A program made the position numbers and the translations under genes. Positions 55,224 through 64,000 of a stretch of 64,000 nt of DNA are shown here, one piece after another. Location: the NCBI GenBank assembly GCA_903813345.2, contig CAIIXF020000006.1, positions 12,838,348-12,902,347 on the forward strand, read 5' to 3'. Numbering within the stretch: position 1 is the first letter of the stretch; each line of letters opens with the position of its first letter. The notes beneath the pieces are model-generated. The model had not been told where the DNA came from. It did no database searches and saw only the letters and a program-made list of their open reading frames with translations. This stretch comes from Owenia fusiformis. Taxonomy: Eukaryota; Annelida; Polychaeta; Sabellida; Oweniidae.

Positions 55224-55409
55224 TTGTAGATTCGCAATGACGTCTCTGAGTACCTTTAACAAAAAATCGATTAAATTGGCTCTGTGAAGGCATATCCATC
55301 GGCAGCTACTTTTCCACTTGGATTGTTGTTCTAATCTAGACAAAAAACTCTTGACAACTTCGTTGTAATCTGTTAATTCGATAGCATTAGTGTCTGACAT
55401 AATCTCCAT
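55224..55409 (-). CDS. Probable first coding exon of the ankyrin gene
   Basis: It encodes 62 residues starting MEIMSDTNAIELTDYNEV and ending FLLKVLRDVIANLQ. It is Lys/Arg/Leu-rich and predicted helical by eye. The frame continues only one codon past a GTATAA donor at 55223. Splicing at that point keeps phase 0 with the ankyrin exon, giving ANLQ joined to VDSDIKQVIEM (or to VIEMYKQ). The joined sequence is a continuous helix-rich N-terminus before the first repeat. No known domain is recognised. The exon is short and unsupported by transcripts, so the call rests on phase, spacing and composition. Confidence 0.55.
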
Positions 55410-55422
55410 GGAAACGTCAAGA

Positions 55423-55438
55423 TGTCACTATAGTGACA
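55423..55438. promoter_or_regulatory. 16-bp perfect palindrome upstream of the ankyrin start
   Basis: TGTCACTATAGTGACA is its own reverse complement. It sits 14 bp upstream of the proposed ATG on the minus strand, so it would be in the 5' UTR or core promoter. A dimeric-factor site is possible but unproven. Confidence 0.35.
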
Positions 55439-56471
55439 CAAGATCAGCTTCCCGATCCAGTAAACTAAGTGTTAAGATAGATAATATTCTATCTACATTA
55501 CAATCTACTTTGCTTTTGTTGTCCTTCTTTAAGATAGCATGAACTTTTGCATACCGCACGAATAACATTAATTAAACTGCTTTGGCTTCATTACTGAAGC
55601 AGGTCATTATGACAATCCGAATCCAAACGTGATGCTCTTTGATCTAGTCCAAAAGCAAGACTATATGTACACGTCCTGCCATCGGAAAAGGTGAACGTAT
55701 GGGGAGTAGCCGATTTCTGCGAGAAGATTCAACAAATCTGAAAGATTTATTTCACGAGTAGGTTCACGATATGTTGAAATCTGTGTGCCCTCATGTAGGT
55801 ATTCTAAGTTACTCTCCAGGTTCTGGTTTCGTGCTTGACAAATAAATGTGTCTTTGGATAATCATGTGGACCTTTATCTCGGGGATATAGGTTCATGGCA
55901 TAATGTAGTCGTTTTTGCGGATGGATGTTGACCCTTAGCGATACATTTATGGACTGTATTTTAGCTATCCCACATCATTTGAGACTGAATGTCATTTATC
56001 AAGTGTATGAGTACGAGTGTCTACAAATATTTTTGATGTCCCCTACCTATATTTTTGATGCCTACTACAAGTTTCATTGACCATTATTAAAACTACTACA
56101 AGTTCCATTGACCATTATTTATTAAAACTTTTAAACATTGACCATTATTAGGCTTAAACTTTTAATAATGGTCCATGGAACGTGTAGGCTTGTAGCGGAA
56201 TATTAACCTGGGCATTTGACATCGTTTTCTTTTCAGGTTGGATCATAATTTGGAATAGTTGGGATTTGTTTTCCTTTTGACTGGTTTACACTTAGAATAA
56301 GATGTTTTATTTTTCTTGCTGGGTTCTGTAAAACTTTCTTTGTCCTTTCCCATTGGCACTTGCGCGTCGCGTGCCTTCATACATGGACGTATTTTATCGT
56401 TCCTCCATGGAATAATCGAAGGAACAGGTGAGTACTGTCGTATAGCCCATGGTATGAAATTCCTAGGACTG
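55439..56471. other. No gene seen; reverse copy of the 8156 repeat
   Basis: About 55900-56040 contains, reversed, the words CCCACATCATTTGAGACTGA, GGATGTTGACCC and CTACAAATATTTTTGATGT of the repeat at 8156 and 30978. At 56070-56150 CAAGTTCCATTGACCATTATT-type words repeat three times, a small tandem repeat. The minus-strand frame 56243-56527 overlaps the inverted repeat that follows. Confidence 0.55.
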
Positions 56472-56762
56472 GTTACAATCACTTGGTCCTCGTTCCATGG
56501 GACTTTATCGTCGCTAATTCTGTACATGTATTAAGCTCTTGAGATAATGTATCATATGAAATCCCAATTTCGATCGAATTGGGTCGTGAATCGCCACAAT
56601 ATAGCGTCTTCGATATCTGATCAATGACAACGGAATCTGAATTTGGGATAATTTACAAAGACAATGGCATATGGTAAATTATTTATGTCACAAGAGCTTA
56701 ATACTTTCATGCACAAAATTAACGACGATAAAGTCCCATGAAACGAGGACCAAGTGATTGAA
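56472..56762. repeat. Inverted repeat with about 90-bp arms
   Basis: CAATCACTTGGTCCTCGTTC (56472 on) returns inverted as GAACGAGGACCAAG-like sequence up to 56762. CGACGATAAAGTCCCATG and AAGAGCTTAATAC are shared by both arms. An inner CCCAATTTCGATCGAATTGGG palindrome-like core lies at about 56563-56583. The 94-codon minus frame at 56243-56527 begins inside this arm, which weakens it as a gene. Confidence 0.75.
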
Positions 56763-56823
56763 GAGTTGAAGCGACGGTTATGTTCGCCATTTGTGACAAC
56801 GGTATCTGAATTTACCGTTGTCA

Positions 56824-58479
56824 GACTATTCCGGTGTGAGTAACGTCGAAAGAGAAATGCGAGGCGTTTGATTACATATATCTCTTATAAACTATTAGAC
56901 ATGCCCTCTGAATATATAAATGTTCTAATACCTCTATAACATTCAAATAGATAGTACCCCACACACTAATTAGTCACAAACTTTAAAACTTGTTTTAAAC
57001 ACTTTACCTTTATTGAATCATCATGCAATTTCACATGGATAAACTATAAACAATTTCCAACACTCAATTTTTTTTGATTTGCTTGAATTTTAATTTTCAA
57101 ATTTAAACAGTCATTTAAGATGAAACACAACGATTTCACATTTTTATGCTTTATTTGTGTATACTTTGCTTCCTGTTAATTTTTTGAGATGTACAAAACT
57201 TGAAAAATTTAATCACTTGAATAAACTTTAACATCTATTACTTTTTAAGTAGTTTTCCAATACATTACTGGCCGTGGATAGCATTACGAAGACAGTGGTT
57301 CATGTCTTTGTGTAGATTTATATATGCTTCGTGGGCCATTGGAATAGGAATAGGAATTGTTTGTGCAATAGGCAGAAACATTAATTTACTGTGAAATTTG
57401 AAAACTTTATGTGATCAATAAATAATTTCATATTTGTTATGAGGAACACAAGAGCCCTATTTTGTAAAAACAAACATGTCATAGTAAAGTTATACTTCTT
57501 TCCAAAACTTTGGCAACCTTGGGCATGGGGTGGGATCGTGTAATTTTGGGAAGACCCCAGAGGATGACATTTTAGATTTAGAAATAATAAATTCAAAAAA
57601 TTTATTTTTAGCTTAAAAGATACTTCTTCTTAGACAAAAAATATTTTGTAGGAATTTTAAGCCTGTTCTGGTCCAAAACGAAGTCGCAGACGTCGTTTTT
57701 GTTTAGCATAAGAGAGTTCTGTCCCACAAAGAAGACCGGTGCATTCATCAGTTGCTGATTATTTCGATTGAGTTTATTTTATTTTCATATAGTTGGAAAA
57801 ATACATATGAAATTATAAAAAGTCAGGTATTAATATTCGAATAATGTAGGGCTAATTTGTTACTCAAGAGATCTGAACAAAAAACGTTTCATATTAGAAC
57901 AGTCACTTGTATCTATAGAAGATTTTCTCCATATCAAAACATTTTGATTATCTCATACAATTAATCCGCTCTTGGGAATTTACCAGCTCGGGGGACTTCC
58001 CAGGAAATAGGAACTTTCTTAAAACAAAACATAATATCGAAATGCACAATTTTGAAATAACAGATTCAAAGACTGTAAAAAGATTTGTGTAAACGTTGTA
58101 AAAAATTAAAATAGAAAACGATATTTTGGAGTAAGCTTATAGGCCGTCTGCGCCATTTTCAATCCTTGTGTTTGATCCGATCCATGGCTTCCAACAAAAT
58201 TCCTGCAAAATAATGATTAGCTGTAAAGTTTAAAAACTGTGCTAAATTTTTGATATTTCTTGGTATAAATCAAGAGGGAAAAATTTGACTTTATTTCTTA
58301 TACTTCAAAAGTTTCCCTCTATTAAGTACAGTCGGTCGAAAATCGATGACTGATGAATAATATTTGAAAATCGACATTCTCTTGTAAACCAATGCGAAAT
58401 GGTGGGTTCAGTACCCTTACTATAAACACGGACCTGAAGAACTCTTAAAGTCCGTGCTATAAAGGACATCATGAAAATG
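56824..58479. other. No gene seen
   Basis: AT-rich sequence with no recognisable features. The frames at 57381-57596 and 58305-58493 have no domain. Confidence 0.55.
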
Positions 58480-58622
58480 TAGGTGAATTTCATCGTCCAA
58501 AATCACTTGAGGTTGGTGAGTTAACATAACTTTCAAATGGTAAGATTATATCACACTAGGCTCCATCTATGTTTTAGCTGTACTAGCAGGGGGACGGGAC
58601 TTGTTTGACACTCTGTGTAGGC
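58480..58622 (-). mobile_element. Reverse copy of the 42351 element end
   Basis: Order and words match 42351-42490 in reverse complement: the GGTGAGTTAACATAAC block, then CAGGGGGACGGGACTTGTTT and GACACTCTGTGTAG. The extent beyond 58480 is uncertain. Confidence 0.6.
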
Positions 58623-58711
58623 TAAATACAAAAATGCGTTTATGTGAAGAACTCTGAAGAGAGCCTCCCCCCTCCCCCAAGAGGGGGTGTTGTGAATAAG
58701 AAAAAAAGAAC

Positions 58712-60170
58712 GGGTTTATGTAAAACACCGACCATCGACCACCGACCAGTCACTCTCCACAGTTGGGTACATGTGGTCGGTGGTCGGCTGACGGTCTTTT
58801 ACATAAAGATGAAAAAATGCAAAATTAGAAGTAAAACTAAAACTGGGAATCCAATGACTATAGTACCTTTACTAGGTCGTGATTTAAAAACGTATAATTA
58901 ATCATTTCAAATCACGATGAAAACGTTACATCGTCGTGGTGTGTAATGTCATATTTTTAAGTGATGTTTCAGTTGTTAGAAGACCAATTTCATCCTGGTT
59001 AGTCACTTTGGAAAAAAAACGCACGTAACATTGCATTAAGTTCATTCATATGAAACGCAATAACAAAAACACACAAACATCGTCGATGTTGACGTCGTAA
59101 CGTTATGTTTGATTTCTCAGTTGTTAAACGTCAACTGGTAAAAACTACATTTGATATGACAAAAAAAAGCTTTCTAATGGTGTACTGAAATGGTAAGTCA
59201 CTTTAATCCCGATAAGAGAACGCATGTAATATCGTGTTCAGTATTCAGTAGGCTATGACGATAACAAATTTGTTTCGAAATTGTTAAATTTCAGTAAAAA
59301 ATTAGGATAGATTCCCGTAGAAACGATAGGTTGGTTAATGATAGGTTAGGACCTAAGGCAGGACAATTAATCGAGAGGAGACGGTCATGCCCAATTTGTT
59401 TGCTTGCCATTCGTTGCAAGGTACAAAATCGGTAAAAACCGTTGCCTAGTCCCAACGATTGACATTCAAAATCAAATTATTAATATTTTAAGGCTACAAA
59501 TATTATGTTCGGTCTTTTACATGATATGGTCGGTCTTTTAAGCCTACACATTTTCTTCAAACCCTGTTTTGAGACTACCAGTGGAAAACACCGACCGGTC
59601 GGTGGTCGGTGGGGTCGGTCTTTGTTACATGCGTTCTCTTATCGAGATTAAAAGTGACTTACCATTTCAGTAAGCCTACACCATTAGAAAGCTTTTTTTG
59701 TCATATCAAATGTAGTTTTTACCAGTTGACGTTTAACAACTGAGAAATCAAACATAACGTTACGACGTCAACAATCAACATCGACGATGTTTGTGTGTCT
59801 TTGTTATTGCGTTTCATATGAATGAAGAATGAACTTAATGCAATGTTACGTGCGTTTTTTTCCAAAGTGACTAACCAGGATGAAATTGGTCTTCTAACAA
59901 CTGAAACATCACTTAAAAATATGACATTACACACCACGACGATGTAACGTTTTCATCATGATTTGAAATGATAAATTATAAGCTTACGTTTTTAAATCAC
60001 GACCTAGTAAAGGTACTATAGTCATTGGATTCCCAGTTTTAGTTTTACTTCTAATTTTGCATTTTTTCATCTTTATGTAAAAGACCGTCAGCCGACCACC
60101 GACCACATGTACCCAACTGTGGAGAGTGACTGGTCGGTGGTCGGTGGTCGGCGGTCGGTGTCGTAAACCT
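58712..60170. mobile_element. 1.46-kb young foldback element, about 530-bp arms
   Basis: The left arm (58712-59231) and right arm (59624-60170) are nearly identical reverse complements, with a spacer of about 390 bp. Differences are few. Two are micro-duplications in the right arm (AATCAAC near 59772 and GAAGAAT near 59824). Termini read GGTTTATGTAAAACACCGAC, with a cluster of ACCGACC/GGTCGGT motifs near both ends and in the spacer, which could be subterminal transposase-binding repeats. The ORFs at 58644-58901, 59719-59937 and 60051-60383 lie in or run into the arms and are not genes. No transposase is present. Confidence 0.88.
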
Positions 60171-60600
60171 TACTCGAGTCTCTAGCTTTGGACCGAAGTA
60201 ACAGTCTATAGCCGTCCTGACGGGATAAAAAGGGACAGTGGTGCTTGTCCATGCCCGGTCCATGCCAACGGTCCCCAATGATTTGTAAAACGTAATGAAA
60301 AGATCTTTCATAGGCCGTCGAAACTCACTCAGTCCGTAAGGTGCCGTCTTACGCGCATTCTGTAGGCCTATATGGATGATCAATTTAGCATGAAAGTAAC
60401 GGACCTATCTGCCACGGTTGTGTTTCTGAAGATTTCTGTTCATAAAATAGTTCCTCTGTATTATTACTTTTTCTTCAAGTATAAACAAATGTGAGTCAAA
60501 ATATTTAAATGTGAAAGATCTTACGTCATTTTAAGATAGCTGTACTTTAATCAACTATGTTTGATAATTATGTTTGATAACAGATTTGACTGTTGGCGAG
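60171..60600. other. No gene seen
   Basis: Short intergenic stretch between the foldback element and the predicted promoter. Nothing coding was recognised. Confidence 0.5.
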
Positions 60601-60614
60601 TTCGAAAGTACATC

Positions 60615-60740
60615 TATTACTCCGCCATTTTCCTCAAAATGGCGCGGAAAATTTGATCGTTCAAGTTAACTTCCGTATTTTGCTAATTATATCTTAACTA
60701 CGGCTGATCTGCTACTCTATCAAGACTGAAATGGTGGCAG
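60615..60740 (+). promoter_or_regulatory. Probable promoter and 5' exon of the Tudor-type gene
   Basis: CCGCCATTTT (60622-60631) and AAAATGGCGCGG (60636-60647) form an inverted pair of GCCATTTT cores, like YY1-type initiator sites of housekeeping promoters. About 95 bp downstream the sequence ATGGTGGCAG meets GTATGTAT, a good donor at 60741. Splicing to the acceptor at 63091 would give a noncoding leader with a tiny uORF (M-V-A-E-stop) whose TGA overlaps the main ATG as ATGA. The position and strand fit the gene at 63092. No transcript evidence is available. Confidence 0.45.
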
Positions 60741-61473
60741 GTATGTATGCTAAGGTTTTGAATTTCTTAAATTAAATCTGAGCCTCAAAAGCATTCATTA
60801 TCACGAATGAATCGCCAAAATATTTGAAAATTTTTTCAATTTTTTTCATAATTATTGCCATTCCTAAAATTTGTCTAATATTACTCAGCTGCACTCTTAG
60901 TCTTCAGTCTAAGGAAGATGTAACAACTTATACATCATAGGCCCACGTTTACGATCCTATACGTTTCAAGCTCTTGTGCACTCACTAATCTAGGTTACTC
61001 TACCGAGCTGACAGAAGTCAGCTCTGGGAAGTTCCCTTGGCATTGCAATGAAGAGAAGTTTATGAGCGCATGCGCCAAAATTAAAAGATGGTGCGCGCCG
61101 AAACAGAAATTTCTCCAATTTAACTGCAAATTACACAACAAATAGGACTTGTTGACACCACGCGTCAAAAAAGGGGCAAGTAATATTCAATTATCTTCCT
61201 AAATACCGTTACTTATGCCAGCGCACCAGCTGGAAGTTGGGGAAAAACGCTTCACAAGCCGGTATATTCTAACGTTGTGTCAGCTGGCTTTTGAGCCAGG
61301 TGTGTTCAGTAAAATCTAGGTGTGTGTTTATGTTTATGAAGTTGTTAGAAAAAACATGAGGGAGGGTTACCGTACTAATATTTGCACAAAGTCATCTTTA
61401 GATAGATGGCTATGCATATGGGTGACCCATGAGGTAACTTAGGAAATGGGGTTCTACTTAACGTTACGCCCTT

Positions 61474-62014
61474 ATCCCGTTCCCGGACTATGGTCCTGTG
61501 AACATCTTAATCTTTTGCCTGTGCGATTACAACATGGGAGAATTTTTTACTCATCTTACACTTCAGATACCTACTTCAATAGATTCCTTGGTAATTTAGC
61601 ATTCTTTTCGTGTAGTTGAATCCACAATTGTCTGGGTTTATCGGCAGAACGAAGACATTTTCGTTTTTGATCGCAATATTTGCGTGTAACATTTAACTAA
61701 TTTCAACCGTCAAATTCCTCCATATTGGTACTTCCGGGCTACATCCGGGACAGCCAAACGGGGGATTCCCCTTTTAAATCCAACCGCCATTTTGGAAAGT
61801 GATGGAATCTCTCTCGATGAAAAAGAGAAATGTTCCCGTTCTGCCGATATACCCAGACAATCGGCGGTTCCAATATATTAGAAGTTACATCTTGAGTTCT
61901 ATAATGCATTGAGGTAGGTATCTTAAGTGTAAGGGGCGTAGATAATTCTCCCAAGTTGTAATCGTACAGGCAAATGAATGCGCTCAGTGCAGGTCTATAG
62001 TCCGGGAACGGGAT
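61474..62014. repeat. Head-to-head inverted duplication of an ORF-bearing unit
   Basis: ATCCCGTTCCCGGACTAT (61474-61491) and its exact complement (61997-62014) begin arms of about 200 bp, ending near 61672 and 61813. The minus arm lies in a 137-codon open frame (61739-62152). The plus arm translates in the matching frame to a similar peptide: IPFPDYGPVNILIFCLCDYN against IPFPDYRPALSAFICLYDYN, and VWVYRQNEDIF against VWVYRQNGNIS. The plus arm has a stop and a length change between these blocks. Many codon differences are non-synonymous, so selection on the protein is not evident. The family is not recognised. Confidence 0.7.
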
Positions 62015-62113
62015 AATTACGCCCCAGTCAATTACAGTTTGATTTCTGCCCAAATCATATCGATAAGCTTTCCAAATCAAACTGTCATTGACTGTGAGCT
62101 GTAGGCACATGCT

Positions 62114-62910
62114 ATCTATTGCAAGACTTATGCCTGGCACAACAGTCACCATATATAAAGTGTTTTTAAGTTTCGCAATGATCCTGCCATGACCGTGGTA
62201 GTGATATCGCGAAAGCCTGGTATTACCATGACAATGCTATATTGTATTGAAAGGCCTGTCAAAGGCTTATATGACTGTGGCAATGGTTGTAATGTAAGGC
62301 CTGTCATGGCCGTGGTAATGTTAAAGCTTGATATGACCGTGACAATGTTAGCATTCTTGAATGAGATTAGAATTAGAGTATGTGAAAATGAATTATGAGT
62401 TAAAGTAGGAGTAGTATCTGAAATTTTTCATTACGGTATTCTCATGCTACTAAATGTCATTTAATATAACCATTATCACTTTCATATTGTGCTTTAACAT
62501 TACCATGGTGACAGGCCTTGCAACCATTGTCACGGTTATATCAGGCTTCAATAGGCTTTAACATTATCAGGCTTTAACATTACCACAGTCATAACAGGCC
62601 TTGCAACCATTGTCACGGTCATATCAGGCTTTAACTTTACCACTGTCATGACAGGCCTTGCAATATAGTATAGCATTGTCACAATCATATCAGGCTTTGA
62701 CATTACCACCATCATGACAGGCCTTGCAATATAGTATAGCATTGTCACGGTTATATCAGGCTTTATAATTACCACCGTCCTGACAGGCCTTGCAATATAG
62801 TATACTGCTTTCATGATAACACTACCACGGTCATGGCAGGATCCTTGGCAACTTAAAAACACCCAATAACATGGTGACAGTTGTGCCAGGCATAAGTCTT
62901 GCAACAGATA
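62114..62910. repeat. Palindromic minisatellite, 66-bp units in inverted arrays
   Basis: Outer arms GCAAGACTTATGCCTGGCAC (about 62121 on) and GTGCCAGGCATAAGTCTTGC (to about 62902) are nearly identical. Inner pair ATCCTGCCATGACCGTGGTA (62181 on) matches about 62822-62843. Between them lie GGCCTGTCATGGCCGTGGTA-type units (62204-62355) and, inverted, GACAGGCCTTGCAATATAGT-type units (62500-62815) with 66-bp spacing at 62650, 62716 and 62782. Since 66 is a multiple of 3, the minus frame at 62548-62904 reads a 22-residue repeat (YYIARPVMTVV) and should not be taken as a gene. Confidence 0.85.
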
Positions 62911-63091
62911 GGGTCTCGCTATTGTTAAAAACTAAAATCTGTAGGACCTCTGTGTAATCAATTCATTGCTTTGCGCTTATCATGTGTACCTGTGCAGGTC
63001 TAATTAGCTTACTCTTCCTAATTACTCAGTAATGATTTATGAAACAGCTGACGACATATGTTTGTTGATGAACTTTTATATTTTCTTGCAG

Positions 63092-63875
63092 AATGAAAAC
63101 AGAAGAGAAACAAGAGAATCATACCGGTATGGAGGCTGTTAAAAATAAAGTTCGTTCTTTGCTCAGTGCTTTTGAGCACGATGATCCAGCAAAAACCAAA
63201 ACTGTTGTTGTTGCCTCTGATCCCACTTTGAAACAAACAACACCAAAATCAAAGTCATTTCAAGAGATTTTCTCTGATACAATCCGGAAGCTGCCTTCTA
63301 GAAATGGAGTGAATGATAAGACACAAAAAATAGTTTGTAAAACTAAAAATAAAGTTCTAGATTCAATCATGATTGATACGATTAAGAAAGAGCCGAGAGC
63401 TCCTGATTTAACTACAAATGGCACAATCAATTTGAAACATACAATATCTTCTGATATAAAAGAAGCAAACACAATCACATGTAATGGAATAGCAGCGGAA
63501 ACAATAGGAATGCTCACCGACCCATCAATTGCTTTAAATGGTACAAAAAGTATCACTTCAAGTGCAACAAAATTCAAAGTGAAAAAAGAGCCAAAAGGGT
63601 TAAAAACCAAATCTCCTAAAACTGCAAGGCCTCTGCGACAAACGCCTCAGAGGGTGCAAAGTAACGAACAGAAGCCTCGAAAGCGACGTAAAAAACAGTT
63701 GATTGAAAGTAATGGTGACAAAGCTAATGTTTCAGTAAATGCTTCAATGTCTTCTCATCATAATGGAAGGCTTAACCAAGTCAGGATTACAATAAATGGC
63801 GTGAAGATCAAAGTTGATCACAGTATCCTGGCCAGATGGAGCGATGGGAGGTTTTACATGGGGACAATTGTCAAG
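63092..63875 (+). CDS. First coding exon of a Tudor-domain (Polycomb-like?) protein
   Basis: The exon follows a strong acceptor (TTTTCTTGCAG). The ATG at 63093 opens 261 codons to a donor (AAG then GTAAAT) at 63876; the frame past it is intron. The N-terminal about 220 residues are Lys/Thr/Ser-rich and look disordered. They include two sumoylation-type motifs (IKKEP near residue 95, VKKEP near 166) and a basic cluster, KPRKRRKKQ, near 197, a likely nuclear localisation signal. The end, GVKIKVDHSILARWSDGRFY plus MGTIVK, resembles the start of the Tudor domain of PHF1/MTF2/PHF19 (the ARWTDGLLYLGTIKKV pattern), which reads methylated H3K36. The PHD fingers expected next would be in downstream exons outside the window. 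A different Tudor family remains possible. Confidence 0.65.
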
Positions 63876-64000
63876 GTAAATATACTGAACGGGTTCACGT
63901 TTCTACAAATTTTACCAAAAATCACTTGAAAAGTGCTTGTCCGAAGTCTTTATTCTATGTTTTCTACCTGCCATCATGTGTTCATCCTTTTCTGAAGAGT
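63876..64000 (+). other. Start of intron 2 of the Tudor-type gene
   Basis: GTAAATATACTG begins at 63876. The open frame continues to 63929 by chance. The window ends before the next exon. Confidence 0.55.

Larger units (their letters stand above)
60741..63091. other. Putative first intron of the Tudor-type gene
   Basis: It is bounded by GTATGTAT at 60741 and by TTTTATATTTTCTTGCAG at 63091, a strong pyrimidine tract with acceptor. It holds the inverted repeats at 61474-62014 and 62114-62910. Confidence 0.5.

Noticed and set aside
56243-56527. 94-codon minus ORF (MYRISDDKVPWNEDQ)
   Set aside because: Looks protein-like, but its start lies in an inverted repeat whose other arm has a stop in the same peptide; no domain or splice support.
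60051-60383. 110-codon minus ORF
   Set aside because: Its C-terminal half is the terminal arm of the foldback element; no domain.
62548-62904. 118-codon minus ORF with repeated ARPVMTVV
   Set aside because: Translation of the 66-bp inverted minisatellite; no independent coding evidence.

Overview
The window is eukaryotic nuclear DNA from an animal. It is AT-rich, with long gene-free stretches, genes that appear to be split by introns, and many LINE, Tc1/mariner/pogo-type and foldback elements. The mix of repeats (CAGGCCCGTAGCCAGG-type MITEs, CTCCTCAAAAAAAGTTAAG-type termini, retroelements with 3' tails of short tandem repeats) suggests a marine invertebrate, perhaps a non-vertebrate deuterostome. 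That placement is a low-confidence inference. No bacterial genes, rRNA, tRNA or CRISPR were recognised.

Host genes are few. An ankyrin-repeat protein lies on the minus strand: a large 3' exon at 51420-53063 and a probable 5' exon at 55224-55409, joined in phase 0. At the right edge, on the plus strand, is the first coding exon (63092-63875) of a chromatin-type protein whose end reads into a Tudor-like fold similar to Polycomb-like proteins (PHF1/MTF2/PHF19). A probable promoter and 5' exon for it lie at 60615-60740. An orphan CCAAT/TATA promoter-like segment with a splice donor lies at 34529-34710.

Everything else is repeats. The clearest is a full-length LINE on the minus strand (24409-30300) with both ORFs open, an exact 6-bp target-site duplication and a TAATATG stop-start junction between ORF1 and ORF2. 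A 5'-truncated relative sits at 42740-43258 on the plus strand. Decayed retroelement coding relics lie at 9440-10310 (Penelope-like RT), 35010-36622, 37420-38020 and 43960-44660. Terminal-inverted-repeat elements with TA duplications lie at 11070-12228 (Tc1 relic), 22288-23115 (pogo-like), 45299-45867 (mariner-like) and 48815-49667. A 209-bp MITE with an AGTTG duplication lies at 17316-17524.

The striking feature of the window is its load of long palindromes: 218-760, 1590-3821, 19874-23960, 39318-40890, 56472-56762, 58712-60170, 61474-62014 and 62114-62910, plus four short foldback hairpins. Tandem arrays lie at 4660-5105 (145 bp), 14690-15350 (4-bp period), 15940-17700 (about 50-bp monomers in a 205-bp higher-order repeat), 23990-24408 (about 180 bp, split by the LINE), 45250-46920 (54 bp) and 62204-62815 (66 bp). 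A 90-nt imperfect hairpin at 50029-50119 has pre-miRNA geometry. I found no convincing new multi-gene system; the findings list ranks what deserves checking.
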